Part shown: positions 1-17,941 of the stretch, one piece after another | How positions within the stretch are numbered: position 1 is the first letter of the stretch | How the letters are laid out: every line of letters begins with the position of its first letter | Assembly: GCA_012295275.1 (NCBI GenBank) | Contig: CM022665.1 | Span: 21,215,650 to 21,279,649 of the forward strand | Direction: 5' to 3' | DNA: 64,000 nt | Source: Chrysomallon squamiferum | Taxonomy: Eukaryota > Mollusca > Gastropoda > Neomphalida > Peltospiridae | Program-made: the position numbers and the translations under genes | Notes under the pieces: generated by a model | The model's database searches: none | What the model saw: the letters and a program-made list of their open reading frames with translations, nothing else | What the model was told of the DNA's origin: nothing

Positions 1-1668
1 TGTATAGTTATTAACGTTTCACTATGTAATGGTGTAATACTATTTGTAAATTCGACGTTCCTAAATTTTAATTATCTTTGTGTGGTATTTATTAATAGCA
101 ATACATTTAAACCAGATACTCTCACTCCATATATATTTATTTTTTCTTCTTCTTCTTCTGTTACTTATTTTCTTTAGTAATCTTTAGATATCTGAGAATA
201 AAATATTAAAAAAAAAAAAAAATTAATAATAATGCATTTTTCTTTTTCTTCTATTATTAGTATTATTAATTGTTATTATATTATCAGATGTCTATATAAA
301 GATTACTAAACGAAATAAACTAAAAATATGGATCAACTAGGTCCTTGAAGAATAATTAAACAGAAAAAGCATAAAAAATTTAAAATGTCTTTATTCCTTT
401 TTGTTCGACACATTTCGTGTACACTCTTCATTTGTTTTTCGTGCTTATTCGACATTTTGCTCTCCCGCTGAAATCTGAAGCCACTGTTTCCCATCAGTAG
501 ATTTTTGGATTGAAGTACTGCAGCTAATTAATTATTGATTGTTAATAATTAACGTTAATTAATTGGAAGTGAAATGGATTTACAACTAATTCTAACCAAC
601 AACCAGGGTCATTCCGTGCTACGCTTAATGGCACATTAATGAAGGTTAATCAGTGTATTCCGTTAAACAGTCTCATACGATAGTTTACAAATTCAATTTT
701 ATTTCTTCTTACATTTATTTTGTGTTTTTTGTTGTTTGTTTGTATATGTACGTGTCGGGTTTGTGTCTTTTTTTCTTCTTTTTTTTTAACAGAAGAAAAG
801 TATTCTTTAAATCACTGAATATCTATCTATCTATATATCTATATATACATATATACATACATACACACATATATGTATGTCTGTACATACACATACACTG
901 CTATTGCATAAAAAAAATAAAAATATGGATTATAATTTACTTTTTAATTATATATACTAATATGTTCAAAACAGCGCAGCTAAATTTAGAAAACTTAATA
1001 ATAATAATAATAATAATAAAAACGATCACGATGAAGATAAAGGTGGTATATTTAAGTAAAATAAATAAAATAAATATAATAAAATATAATTCAATTAAAT
1101 TTAAAAAAAAATTAAATAAAAATCATGTTTATACATTTATTTAGAAGCACTTTCAAGCGACTCTGTACAACAGCAAAATAACAAGAAGAAAAAATATTTT
1201 ACCATCGTGCGCTGAAACTTCTCACCAGGTGACCACTTAATAAGGTATGTTTCAGAAAGAAAGAAAATAATAATTGCAAAACAAACAAAAACACAAAAAC
1301 ACAAACAAAACCATCACGTGAAAGCATCGGCTAAATAATAGGTGGACAGATGTACATATGTGAGATAAATAATAGATAACTGTATCTTTTGTGTGAGGAA
1401 AACAATTCGGCTACGATCGCATGTGTCAGAGATCGAATTCGAGCGATTAATTCAGTACGCCGAGCAAGAATCAGTTCTATAATTGAATAAACAACGTAAT
1501 GACGTGGATGTGTAGATGCACACAATAGTTGTTCTGTGATGCACATCGGTATCCACGTTTACATCGCTGTGGTAGTACTCGCTGAACTCGTGAAAGCACA
1601 ATAGTTTAATTATATCTCGTTTCAAGCAGTTATTTGTTAGAATTCCTTCATTATGGTATTCTTCATAA

Positions 1669-1720
<52 letters not shown>

Positions 1721-4700
1721 GACATTAACTTTGTTAATCACACTGTTATACTGAACGGTTACAGAGGGAATAGTGATGAAGTCTGGGAGAATACTAATAA
1801 CAGCTGATAGTATATAGATATTTTTTAATCTTTGTGTGCGTGCGTGTGATACTACATTTAGATCTTAGCCAAATGATGAGAAAGCAATTGAATGAACGTG
1901 TGATAACATTTTAATACATGGATGTGTGTGTATAATTATGTATGTATGCATGTATGTTTAAAATATAATTCACATATACTTGACTACTAATATATAAATT
2001 ACTACTCACATAAGTATACTAATCAACTCATTTTTGTGTTCCCATACTTGTTGTCTCATCTACACTTTTCTGTCCAAACCTCATTTATTCTAACATTCTT
2101 CAAATATATGTCGTTATTACTTTTGCAGATAAACACAGAGGCACAAACGCACACACACACATACACACCAATCACCTACATAGATTTAGTTATCTAAATA
2201 AGGGAAGTAACTAGAAAACATTAACCATTAATCCTATAAGAATTGTGTCCCTGTCCACTATTTCATTTATATTGATGTTTCTTTCTCTCATGAAATATAT
2301 TTTAAAATCATCACTGGAAAATCACTAACAATATTAGTTTATTTGCTGGATTTTTTTACCAAGTTCACAAACATGGGCATTAATTATTTATTAATTTTTG
2401 TTTTGATATTTTCAGTAACAATAAACCATGCAAACAATATTCTACATTATGATTATTTATTTATTTATTTTGAATTTTTAATTCTGTTATTTTCAAGAAC
2501 AGCAAAACATACAAACTATACATAATGTATTTGTTTATTTATTTTTAACACCATCACAACCATCAATCTAAAACAATAGATAGATATATTTCATATAACA
2601 TACTCTGCATTAACACCTTGACAACAATAAAACTAAAACACCAGACTAGGTAGACAAACACAGCTACATTTTATAAAGTGACTATACAGAAATCAATCTG
2701 TATTAAACAAGATAATTATGTAGGCAGAGAGATATATTTCAATACATGTACAGTAATACAGAGACTCAAATCACAGCCAGTGTGATGAGGGGACTATTAA
2801 ATCTACACAGCTGGTTGGATAAAAAGAAAAAGGTAATTGATCATATGAACAAATATATCAATAATAATATCAAAATGGCATCAATGACACTTGAAGATAA
2901 TAATAATAATAATAATAATAATAGTGATGATGATGATGATAAAACAAGCAATAATAATGTTTGCTTTCAAAATTACAAATATCTTCCATTTTGTTGTTAG
3001 TACAACATTCAGTCTTTTTTTTAATCTTTTTTTTGTGAAATTTTAGAATGATTTTTCTTTCTTTCTTTTTAGTGGTATGAAGTTCAGACTTTGTCAACTA
3101 AAATTTAGCTATCACCAAAAATTAATAAAACAGAACTGAAGTATTTTAAATTAAAAGTTTACTAGAAAATTACTTCTGTATTTTTTGGAAAAATCCAGGT
3201 TTCAGTGCTGAAAGCAGAATGCATTTTGTATATTTTAAAATTACCACTTGTATTTTTTTTTTTTAATCCAAATTTTCTTATTAGAAAATCATTGGTTATT
3301 AGTAAACAAATAAACAACCACATATATTCATGTTTAGTTCAAACAGTTTTAATAACAAAACAACTGCTTCACAGAAAATAAAAATAAAAATAAAAATAAT
3401 AATAAAAAAGAAATTCTAGTTGTATCATCATGAAATTTTAGTTTCAGTTCAAACTATCATTTCAATTTTGTTTTGTTCTTTGTTCCAGATTTACTTAAAA
3501 CTTCTTTTTATTTGTGTTTACCATTAATTCAGATTAAAAAAAATAAGATTAATGGGCAATTTTCAAATTTATTTTTGAATGTTCACAACAGACTTCAGTC
3601 ATTTGCAAACTATGCATTCAATTTGTATTAATAACAAAATAAAAATACAAGGAACTGATTGATCCTTCAAAAATGAACATAAAAGTAAAAATTTATAATT
3701 TTGTTCATATAACTTTATTTACAAATATTATAATTGTTCTTGATTTTAATTTACAATAAAAAAAATTAAACGACAATAAAATACAATTTAAACAAAATAA
3801 TGAGTGATAGTTTTTTATTTTTTATTTTAATTAGCATGCACCAAATTCCTCTGTAGATTAAAGAAAAATAAATAAATAAAATATTAATAATTTCAGTGGT
3901 AGTAGTAGTAACAGTTATGACAGTAATAATAGTAATAATAATAAATTAATTAATTAAATAAAAAAAAAAAAATAATGAAGAAATACACAAACATTTTTTA
4001 TTATTATTATTATAAATCTGAGGCAGTAATAAAGGGTTCTGAAATGCCAGACAGGTAATACAATGTCAGCTACCTACTATTTTTATATAACAAAACACCT
4101 CCAGAAATAACATACAATCCTCTATAAATTCTGAACTATTGTTATTTAATCTATATATGCACACACCTACAATTCATTTGATATTCTTTTGATATACCAC
4201 ATCAAACTAACCTACACTACAAATTCCTTAATGTCCAGACTGGACAATAATTGATGGGACCATCTTAATCATTTTTGTCCCCTGTGGAATGTTGTTTATA
4301 TGAGAAGAAAACATGTCAGTTATCAGACTGGAAAAATAGTAGGTACATTATCCTAGATTTCAGTTAACCCCAACACTGGATTTAAGTTCAAGCTTAAAAA
4401 GCTGTGGCTGGGTTTAGTGATAGAATTAGGATTGGTTGTTTGAGTGGCTCTTATAATATTTGACTTTTTAAAAAGTTTAAATCATTATTTCACGTTTGAA
4501 CCTGACAAACAAGATCTCCTCATATTCTGATAATCTAGAATGATAATCCTTCAACAAATATTTATTCAAAAATTAATAACTTAATTTGCAGGTCAAATAT
4601 AAAAAAATATTAAAAAATAATAGAGCAATAAAAAGAATTTATTCCAGCCATAGCATATACAACTGTATGTTGGAAAAATATAATAAGGAAAATCTTCATG

Positions 4701-5015
4701 AAAATAAATTGTGTGTGTGTGTGTGTGTCTTTATAAAAACATAAACATGTAATTATTGTCATGTTTTATATATAAACACACAAGCAGAGCTAGTAGAATT
4801 GCCCATTATCAATTAATGATAATGTTATACTTGACAGTCATATATGTTACTATGGAAATGATATCTACCCAATATGGACAGAAAATGTAACCGGCTATGT
4901 AATCTATCTGGTACCAACTATGTAACCAACTAAACAACCAATCTGTAAGTGATGTTTGTTATTTCTGTTTACAGTAATTAAACAGATGAGTTTCTAATTA
5001 TTTAATAAAAATGCA
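1..5015. other. Gene-poor left flank
   Basis: No exon could be supported here. The sequence is A+T-rich, with degenerate (AAT)n, (TTTA)n and (CA)n tracts. The part next to 5016 should contain the 3' untranslated region of the V-ATPase subunit E gene, which is read leftwards, but I could not fix a polyadenylation site because TTTATT (AATAAA on the minus strand) is too common. A more complex, CpG-containing patch lies at about 1180-1620 and another at 430-650. Either could be a promoter or untranslated exon of a gene to the left. Open frames in this interval are low-complexity and have no recognisable protein content. Confidence 0.5.
1669..1719. repeat. (AAT)n microsatellite
   Basis: An uninterrupted run of about 17 AAT units. 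It lies in intergenic DNA, about 60 bases right of the more complex 1180-1620 patch. Confidence 0.9.
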
Positions 5016-10012
<4,997 letters not shown>

Positions 10013-10300
10013 CTTGACTATTTAGAATAAATATTCAGAGATGCAACAAATAAAAATTATCAGTCTTCTTCCCGGAAGTCAAAAGCATGTGACACACGAA
10101 TTGATTACGTTTGCTGTAAAAGGAATCGGTAGAATTCGTAGAACAGAAAATTCTTTCGACAAATTACGACGACAAAACATAATCTTTTGATTGGAGAAAT
10201 ATATGGCGAAAGTTTCCGAAAATTATATCGGGTCTGTTCGTATTTATACAGGCTTGTATATTGCAAACGACCTAAACCCCAAAGATTTTGTCCCCAATAC

Positions 10301-10349
<49 letters not shown>
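10301..10349. repeat. (ATT)n microsatellite
   Basis: About 16 units, in the shared upstream region of the V-ATPase E and CEP126 genes. A second (ATT)n tract of about 14 units lies at 10563-10604 in the same region. Confidence 0.9.
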
Positions 10350-10350
<1 letters not shown>

Positions 10351-10562
10351 ACTGATTAATAAGTTTGACATTTGGTTCTATTCCAGGTATTCCCTATATA
10401 TTACATTAAACGTTTTTGTTTTATTGTTGTGGTTATAAAATTATGTGACATCATAAAAATCAATTTTCAACCTTTTACATATAATAGGACTGATTAAAAA
10501 GTAGCAAATTTTACCAGTTTTGTTTAATCAGGGATATATACGAATCGGACTGATTTCATTGC

Positions 10563-10605
<43 letters not shown>

Positions 10606-10911
10606 TAAATAGAAAATACAAAGAAGAATAGTGTTAAACTGTTTTGACAATTTTATTAAATTATTATAAATAGCTCGTTTATTGAAAACTTAAACGTTCA
10701 AAGCACAATAAAATTTCTTAAATATGGCAGCTCTTTGTAACGTGAATCTGTATATTTAGCTTGTAAATATATATATATATATGGAAAATCACTGGTAGTA
10801 GCGATTTGATTGAGGTTCTAAATGGCAGTAACTCGGAAGGGAAATAACCCGTAACTATGCGCATAATAATTTTCATTCGACATACCTACGCATGTTGTTA
10901 CCAAAAACAAC

Positions 10912-10944
10912 ATGGCGGTACTCTGTCAACATTTTGCCATTTGA
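10912..10944 (+). other. Upstream ORF before CEP126 (10 codons)
   Basis: ATG at 10912 within AACATGGCGG opens a frame of 10 codons (MAVLCQHFAI) that stops at 10942-10944, 82 bases before the CEP126 start. The ATGGCGG core also resembles a YY1-type start-site motif. If transcription starts upstream of it, this would be a short uORF. If it starts at or after it, the motif is a promoter element. Confidence 0.35.
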
Positions 10945-11026
10945 CACTTAAGAGATGTTTTTATTTATTCTGGTGTCTAATAGACGGAAAATATAAAACT
11001 TCCTTGTGAAGACTGTAGCTTTTAAG

Positions 11027-14000
11027 ATGCTGGCTGGCGGTTATTCGTATCCTTTTGATATTTGAAAACATTTAAAATTATTCCTTTCAACTTTTAGATA
11101 TCAGAGATTATGCCGGACCCGCCTTAAACTTAAGTTGACTCACTGATTAATTCCAGGCAAAGCAGATCATGGAGTGTTATTGTATTATAATTTCTGAATT
11201 AAATTTTATAGTTACTACGGTGTAAATATAAGTTATATAGTAGTTATTGATTAAAGGGTATGAACATTTTAATTTTGAATTAATACAAATACTGTTACAT
11301 TAATAATACTAATATTAATAGTAAATTAGTAATAAAATTAAAACAGTTCTGAAATATATTTCAACAATATTTCAAAATTAAAAACAAACTGTGTTGTAAT
11401 TCATACATTTATTATTGTAGTTATTGATTTTTTAATATACAATATGATTTGTAAGTAGTAACATAATCTGAAAGATTTTCTAATTGTTATTTTAAACAAG
11501 AAATTTTATATAATATCAAAGTTCCTGTCAAAAATCAATTAACTTACATTTTATGAAATTAAATTATAATTTTTTATAAATGTTTTATATGATTTGAAGA
11601 TTGTTTAGTCATACTTCTGTGATTGTTACATTGTTATAAAATATGACAGTTACCTGCATACTGCATAATATTGTGAACAAATGTTCTTAATTTTTAAAAG
11701 TTATGCTGCTTACATACAAACACAATAGTCAAATGACAGATATATTCATTTGATACTTTTGTTTTATCATAATTCCAATTGTTACCATGTACCCTTGTAA
11801 AATATAGGACTTCTATATACTGATTTATTTAAAATTTAATCTTTTAATATTTGCTTATTTATTTAATCCTTAATGACTTAAAAGGAAACACTACAAAACA
11901 ATGGAGAAGTCTAAGCTTGAGACTCTCAAAGAAATGGCTCAAATTGACAAATATGATTCCATAGCCAGAGCACGAAGACTTTCACAGGAAACTAACAAAA
12001 GACGCAAGTGTGTTATTTTGTTATTAATTCATTTCATTTCCTTTCATTTAATTATTTTTGTTTTTATTTATTTATTTATTTATTATTATTATTATTATTA
12101 TTTATGCAGATTTATATTGTTTTGTGTTACTATATCAGTTGTTTCATTTCAGACAGCAAATACTAAAAAGAAAGGCTGAAGCTCAGCGAGAAGAAAAACG
12201 TAGACAGGAGATTCTCTCCCGACGTCGAGATGAGCAGAGAAAGGCTACAGAACGATTCCAGAGAGCAAACATTCCAAACAGTCGACCAGGAAGTCGCCGA
12301 AACTCTCCTCAAAGAGCCAACACAGACGAAGCCCTGAAACTAATCCGAGGAATGACTCCTTCGTACATGAGACAGAACAGTGACAATAAAAAAATGCCTC
12401 CAAGGGCATTCAGCTCCAACAATTACACACCTGATTCCCGAGGTCGGCCACAGAGTGGCAGTCAGTCTAGCAGCCAACAAGACCATGCAGCAAATCTCGA
12501 ATATGCCATGATGATGAACAGAAGTTTCCGTAACATGACTAGCAGTCGGAATTTATTTGAGACCCAGCTCAAATATCACCAGCAGCTGCTTCTTGAAGAT
12601 CAGAAGAAAGCCCTGCATCAGTTTAATGAAGCCATCATGAATGAAATTGAAGGAGACAGGCGAGTACAGGGAGTGATGGACATAGATTCTGAGATGGTTA
12701 GGAGTGAAAGTTTATCCAGTATTGACAGCTTGGATGCTGCAGCTAACAAAGAAAAGTCAAATGGTTCTAATCATATTTCCAGTCAAACAGTCGCCCCGTC
12801 TTGTTCCAGCCAGCCAGAGATATACTCCAGTCCTATAGCAAGAGTTGAACCCACTGGCTTTCAGTTACCGAATGAGAATTCTGAAAACAGAAGAATGTTT
12901 GTTTTGTCATCTGATGGAGAGCAGATGAGAAATGAAGCAAACTGTGAGCCTCTTGTTCATTCACAGATGAAGAAGTTGGAAGAAGTCATCCACTACCACA
13001 ACTGTGGTGACATTGACAGTCCGTCCAGCCTCAACAGCAGTTACAGCTTTATGTCCAATCATACAACCCCTAACAACGGTTTAAGTAACAGATCCCCGTC
13101 TTACCCCAATAGTCCACAAGTCTCTCATGTGTCGACATTGTCGTCCACTCTGCCTGCAGGTTTTGTTGTGACGTCCACTCAAAATGGACATGTCCTTCCC
13201 AGCACGTCACACATCCCACAGTCATCAGCTTCTTCTGGCAGTAACATTATGTCAGAGTCATCTTCTAGAATCAGTGTCTGGTCAAACAGCTCCATGCTAG
13301 ATGGATACAGCACCATGTCAAATTCATCCACTGTTGCTGGAGGTAATGCAAAGGTACCACAGCCATCTGACGTGCCAGGTGGTCTTATGCCACATTCGTC
13401 CAATACATCTGGCAGTAGTACATTGCCACATTCATCTAATGTGCCCGGAGGTATTATGCCACATTCATCAAATGTATCTGGAGGCAGTTCTATACCACAT
13501 TCATCTAATGTATACAGAGGCAGTACTATGCCACATTCATCTAATACCTCTGGAGGCAGACCTGTGCCACATTCATCTAATGTGTCAGGAGGCAGTTCGA
13601 TGCCACATTCATCCAATATCTCTGGAGGAAGTACTACACCACATTTGTCTAATGTGTCAGGAGGCAGTTCAATGCCACATTCATCTAATATCTCTGGAGG
13701 AAGTACTACACCACATTTGTCTAATGTGTCAGGAGGCAGTTCAATGCCACATTCATCTAATATTTCTGGAGGAAGTACTACACCACATTTGTCTAATGTG
13801 TATGGAGGCAGTCATATATCATCATTTGCTGCTGTTTCAGGTAACACTGACAGTCAGATCTCAGGTACACTGAATTATGTTACTACGAATGCTGCTAACC
13901 AGGCTAGTTTTAAAGATAAATTTCAGCCAGGTAGTCACGACATTGCCTCACACACCTCTAATCAAATCGGAAAAATGAACAAACTCTTTTCTGATGTTCC

Positions 14001-15177
14001 TCTTTCAACATCGGCACATTATTCCAGCATTCTGGCAGCTCATGCAACTCCAGTGATACCAACATCAACAACTACGACCACATATGTAATAGGTCCTCGT
14101 CAGTTAGCCTCTAGGAATGGGTCAAGTCACCCACCTGTCCAGGCCAAGGACTGGATAAATTTAGAGTCATCTAATGTTATCAAGGATGCACAGATCAGTA
14201 ATGGGCAGACAACTAAAAATGGAGAAACAGTGCACACATCTGACACTGCCACCCACACTCAGAACATTGCCTCGGGCTTTACAGTGCCTTCAGTTACCAG
14301 TTCTTCATTGACAGCTGACTGTCAGAGTAAAACAGCTCCCTCTCAGTCAGCAGTCAAAGGTGGGAACACAGGTCATCCAAGCACGAATGTGAACTGCAAA
14401 ACAGTTGCTCACTCCATCAAAAACGGTACGACAACGTTTAGCATTGCATCCAACAAACCAGTTGTGTCCATGCCAACTAGTAAAACAGCTGATACTTCTA
14501 ACAGAAGTACACTGACAACGAATGCTCAAGCTAGTTCAGGTACCTGTCAGTCAAATTTGACCACAGGTCAGTTTAGTGGTTGCCTAACAAAGGGTACACT
14601 TGGTTTAGTTAATGGAAAATTGACAGTTTTGACAAATGATGATAAATGTGCTAATTCTGAGAATGATGCTTGTTTGGTCGACAAACCCCCCAAACCAATC
14701 CCAGTAAGTGAAACTGAATCAGATCCTGAATCGGGAATTCGAAGCATCCTGAAAAAACCACATTTGAACGTCCTGAAAAAAGCAGAGTCCACTGGGAGCT
14801 TGAATATCAAAGACAGCTTAGAGTTGACCAGAAATCATCTCAAAGAAAACAGTGCTGGCCATATTGATTCAGTGGTGAGTTGGTTTGTATTTTTTTTTTT
14901 AAATTTTTTTTTTTAAATTTTATTTCCCAGAGAAATCGTGATGGTTTCAAATCAGTTTACATATTTTACCTATGCAGATGAATTCTGTTAAATAATTATA
15001 AAACTCTCTCACATTATGTATTCAATGACACCTTCATTTATTTGCATACAGTTAATTATAGTTCATTCCCATCTACCTGTTAGTCTGGGGAGGGTGGGTG
15101 TTTTTTTGTAAGAGTTTTAAGGTTTTTTTAAATTTATTTATTTATTTTTATTTTAATTTTTTTAATTTATTATTATA

Positions 15178-15228
<51 letters not shown>

Positions 15229-15551
15229 TTGTTGTTGTTTGTTATGTGTTTGTTCTTTTACTCAGTACATTTGTACACATATCTTCTTTCATCTAAACAC
15301 TTCAATTTTTTTATATAATGTTTCTAACATCAAAATAAATCAGATACTTTTTTAATATATTTTTTGTGATTTGGAAATTGTTCAAAGTTTTTTTTTTTAT
15401 GTATATGTTTATATATATAGATGAGTCTGTTTTTATGGTAGGTTACATATATACAGGTTTTGTATATACAAGAAAAGATTTAAAGACTTGTTTGAAGTTT
15501 TTATTTATTTTACAAGGTCATTTTTTCTTGTGTCTTTTACTGTTGAAAGGT

Positions 15552-15585
<34 letters not shown>

Positions 15586-15905
15586 TAGGTAGATTATAGA
15601 TATACTTATATAGATATGCATGTTTTGTATGGTATGTGAAAAGGAAAGTTAATGAGTAGACTTTTGTTTGAAGCTATTTTTTAAAACATGATAAATGTGG
15701 TTAAATTGTAGCCTAAAAAGAAATCGGTTCGTTTCATTGACTTTGAAGTGAACTCTAACAAATCAGCAGTGACTGAAGACACTGAACCTGAGAACAAACA
15801 AGTAGATCAGAACATAAAAATACTTGGAACTTCTAAAGGTAAATGTATAGGGTCATTTTAATTTTTATGCAATATTTCAGTTTTGGTGATAATTTTTGTA
15901 TTATA

Positions 15906-15937
<32 letters not shown>

Positions 15938-17897
15938 CAAGCATGTGTGTGTGCGTGTGTGTCTAATAAAAAACTATATGCATATTGATTTTAACCCTAG
16001 TTGTTTTTAAGTTGTGTGTGTGTGTTCTGCATGTGTGTTAAACAAACATTAACATATATTTAATTTTTTGGAGTGTTTTCAATTTTAAAACATTTTTATT
16101 GTAAAGGTTTTAAATAATATCTTGTAAATTGAAATCTTTACTCTTAAAGTTGTAATGCACAGAGAAAGCACTGCAACTTTCAGCTAATGTTATTATTGTT
16201 ATTATTCAATTTACTGTTATTATTATTATTATTATTTTTATTTTTATTATTATTATAGGTGTTCATGTTGTTGTTGTTATAGATTATTATAATGATTTAA
16301 AATACAGCTAATTCATATTAGAATTATTAATTTCCAGGTACTCCTAAACCCAAAACAAGAACAAGAATTATATCAATGAAAGCAACAAATCCGTCAAAGC
16401 AGGAAGTTCAGAAGAGAATAGCTAGAGCAGCCATTTCTAGTTCCAGTCAGACAAAAGCAGCTCATGTAGATGTCATACAGCATGCCAAGGACAGGCCAAA
16501 AGCTGCTGCCCACATCATCACCCACTCCACAGAGGGCACGCAGCTTTTGCAGCATCAAGATGGCAACAGCAGACAGGCAGAGCAGAATGAGAAGAGAGTC
16601 AGAGTTGTAAGTAATAACTTCATGGAGAAGGTTCCCATACATCAGTCTTCAGCTGTGATGTGTACCTCACAGCAGGCAGTTGGGTACACAGGAACTGACT
16701 GGTCTCAGAGATACAGTGATGAGGAATATCCAGATGTGAAGCAGAAAGAGGAAAATGCTTACCTGAAATATACCACTGCTCCTTCGGTTAGTGTGAGACA
16801 AAATCCTGGAGTTTACAATGAAAACGGTTTGAGAATAGATAGGACCCCAACTGATGACGAAATTAACTCCCTGTGGGAGAAAGTTCGGACATGCTTGGAC
16901 ACTGCTCCTACTGGACCAGACAGAAGAGGTCACAATGAAGGACCAGCCGATCCTAACGGTTCAAAATACATCGCTTCAGTTTCTAACAAATATTTCGATG
17001 GAACTTCTCTTGGAATAACGAGCAATTCACGATCTGGTTATAACTACAGTGGTGCCGTTCAGCAAAGAATCGTTAATAATGGATCTTCAGTGAAACAGAG
17101 GCCAGCAACTAATGGGTATTTGAGAAGATATGGTCTGTTGCAGCAGAGGAGGATTGGATCGGGAAGGATGCCCATGATCACACAACAAGACACAGCTCAG
17201 ATCAACCCTGTCATCAGTCATCAGGAACCACAGCCTGGAACTAGCTACCAGACAAAAGATGATGGTAAAACAAAATTTAATATTGTTACTTAATTATCAT
17301 ATTCATACAGTTTAAAATCAAATTTTGTTTTGTATACTGGTAGTGATTACTGTACTGTAAATTATGATCGGAAATTAGTTTGCTGAATTTCAGTAAAAAA
17401 AAAACAACAACATATATATATATATATAGTAATTAATAAAACAATGTACTAATAAAGTTAGTAAATAATAAAACATTAAACTTTAATTAAAAGTTAATAA
17501 ATAATAAACAATGTACTAATTAAGTTAGTAAATAATAAAACAATGTACTGATAAAATTAATTAATAATAAAGCAATATAATAATAATGAATTTTGTGGTT
17601 TATCAATGGGTTATTTTAATTAATGTTGGATTTCAGTGACAGACAGTCTAATGTCATTCGTGGCTGCTGAGAAGCTGGCAAGCCAGTCAACGACAAACAG
17701 TCAGATGCAGGCTGCATTTGACGAAAGACATCGGAAGCGTGTGCTTCAGATTAAACATTCCCCATCAAATCCAGGTTTTTTTATATTTCATTTCATTTTA
17801 GCCAGTATATATTTGTAGATGATATTTGTTACCAGCATGTGTATTATTTTTAGATTAAGAGAGAAATTTATAAATTGATGAAATATTAATAATAATA

Positions 17898-17941
<44 letters not shown>

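Larger units (their letters stand above)
10013..11026. promoter_or_regulatory. Bidirectional promoter region of V-ATPase E and CEP126
   Basis: The 1014 bases between two divergent start codons must hold both promoters and both 5' untranslated regions. It contains (ATT)n tracts at 10301-10349 and 10563-10604, and a complex segment at about 10790-11026. In that segment are a 24-base interrupted palindrome (10891-10914, 9-base arms) and an ATGGCGG motif at 10912. No TATA box can be told apart from the A+T-rich background. Transcription starts are not visible from sequence. Confidence 0.55.

Noticed and set aside
653-1144. 163-codon plus-strand open frame
   Set aside because: Composition is Ile/Tyr/Phe/Lys-rich from A+T simple sequence, with no splice context or recognisable domain.
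2746-3097. Asn/Asp-repeat open frame and its antisense partner
   Set aside because: Both arise from (AAT)n and (GAT)n repeats, with no conserved flanking sequence.
13179-13616. Long minus-strand open frame (145 codons) opposite CEP126, and a 190-codon plus frame at 13301-13873
   Set aside because: Both are kept open by the 36-base coding repeat, whose length is a multiple of three. They repeat DECGxxLPP or CHIHLM-type strings with no family resemblance, while the CEP126 frame is supported by conserved blocks on both sides.
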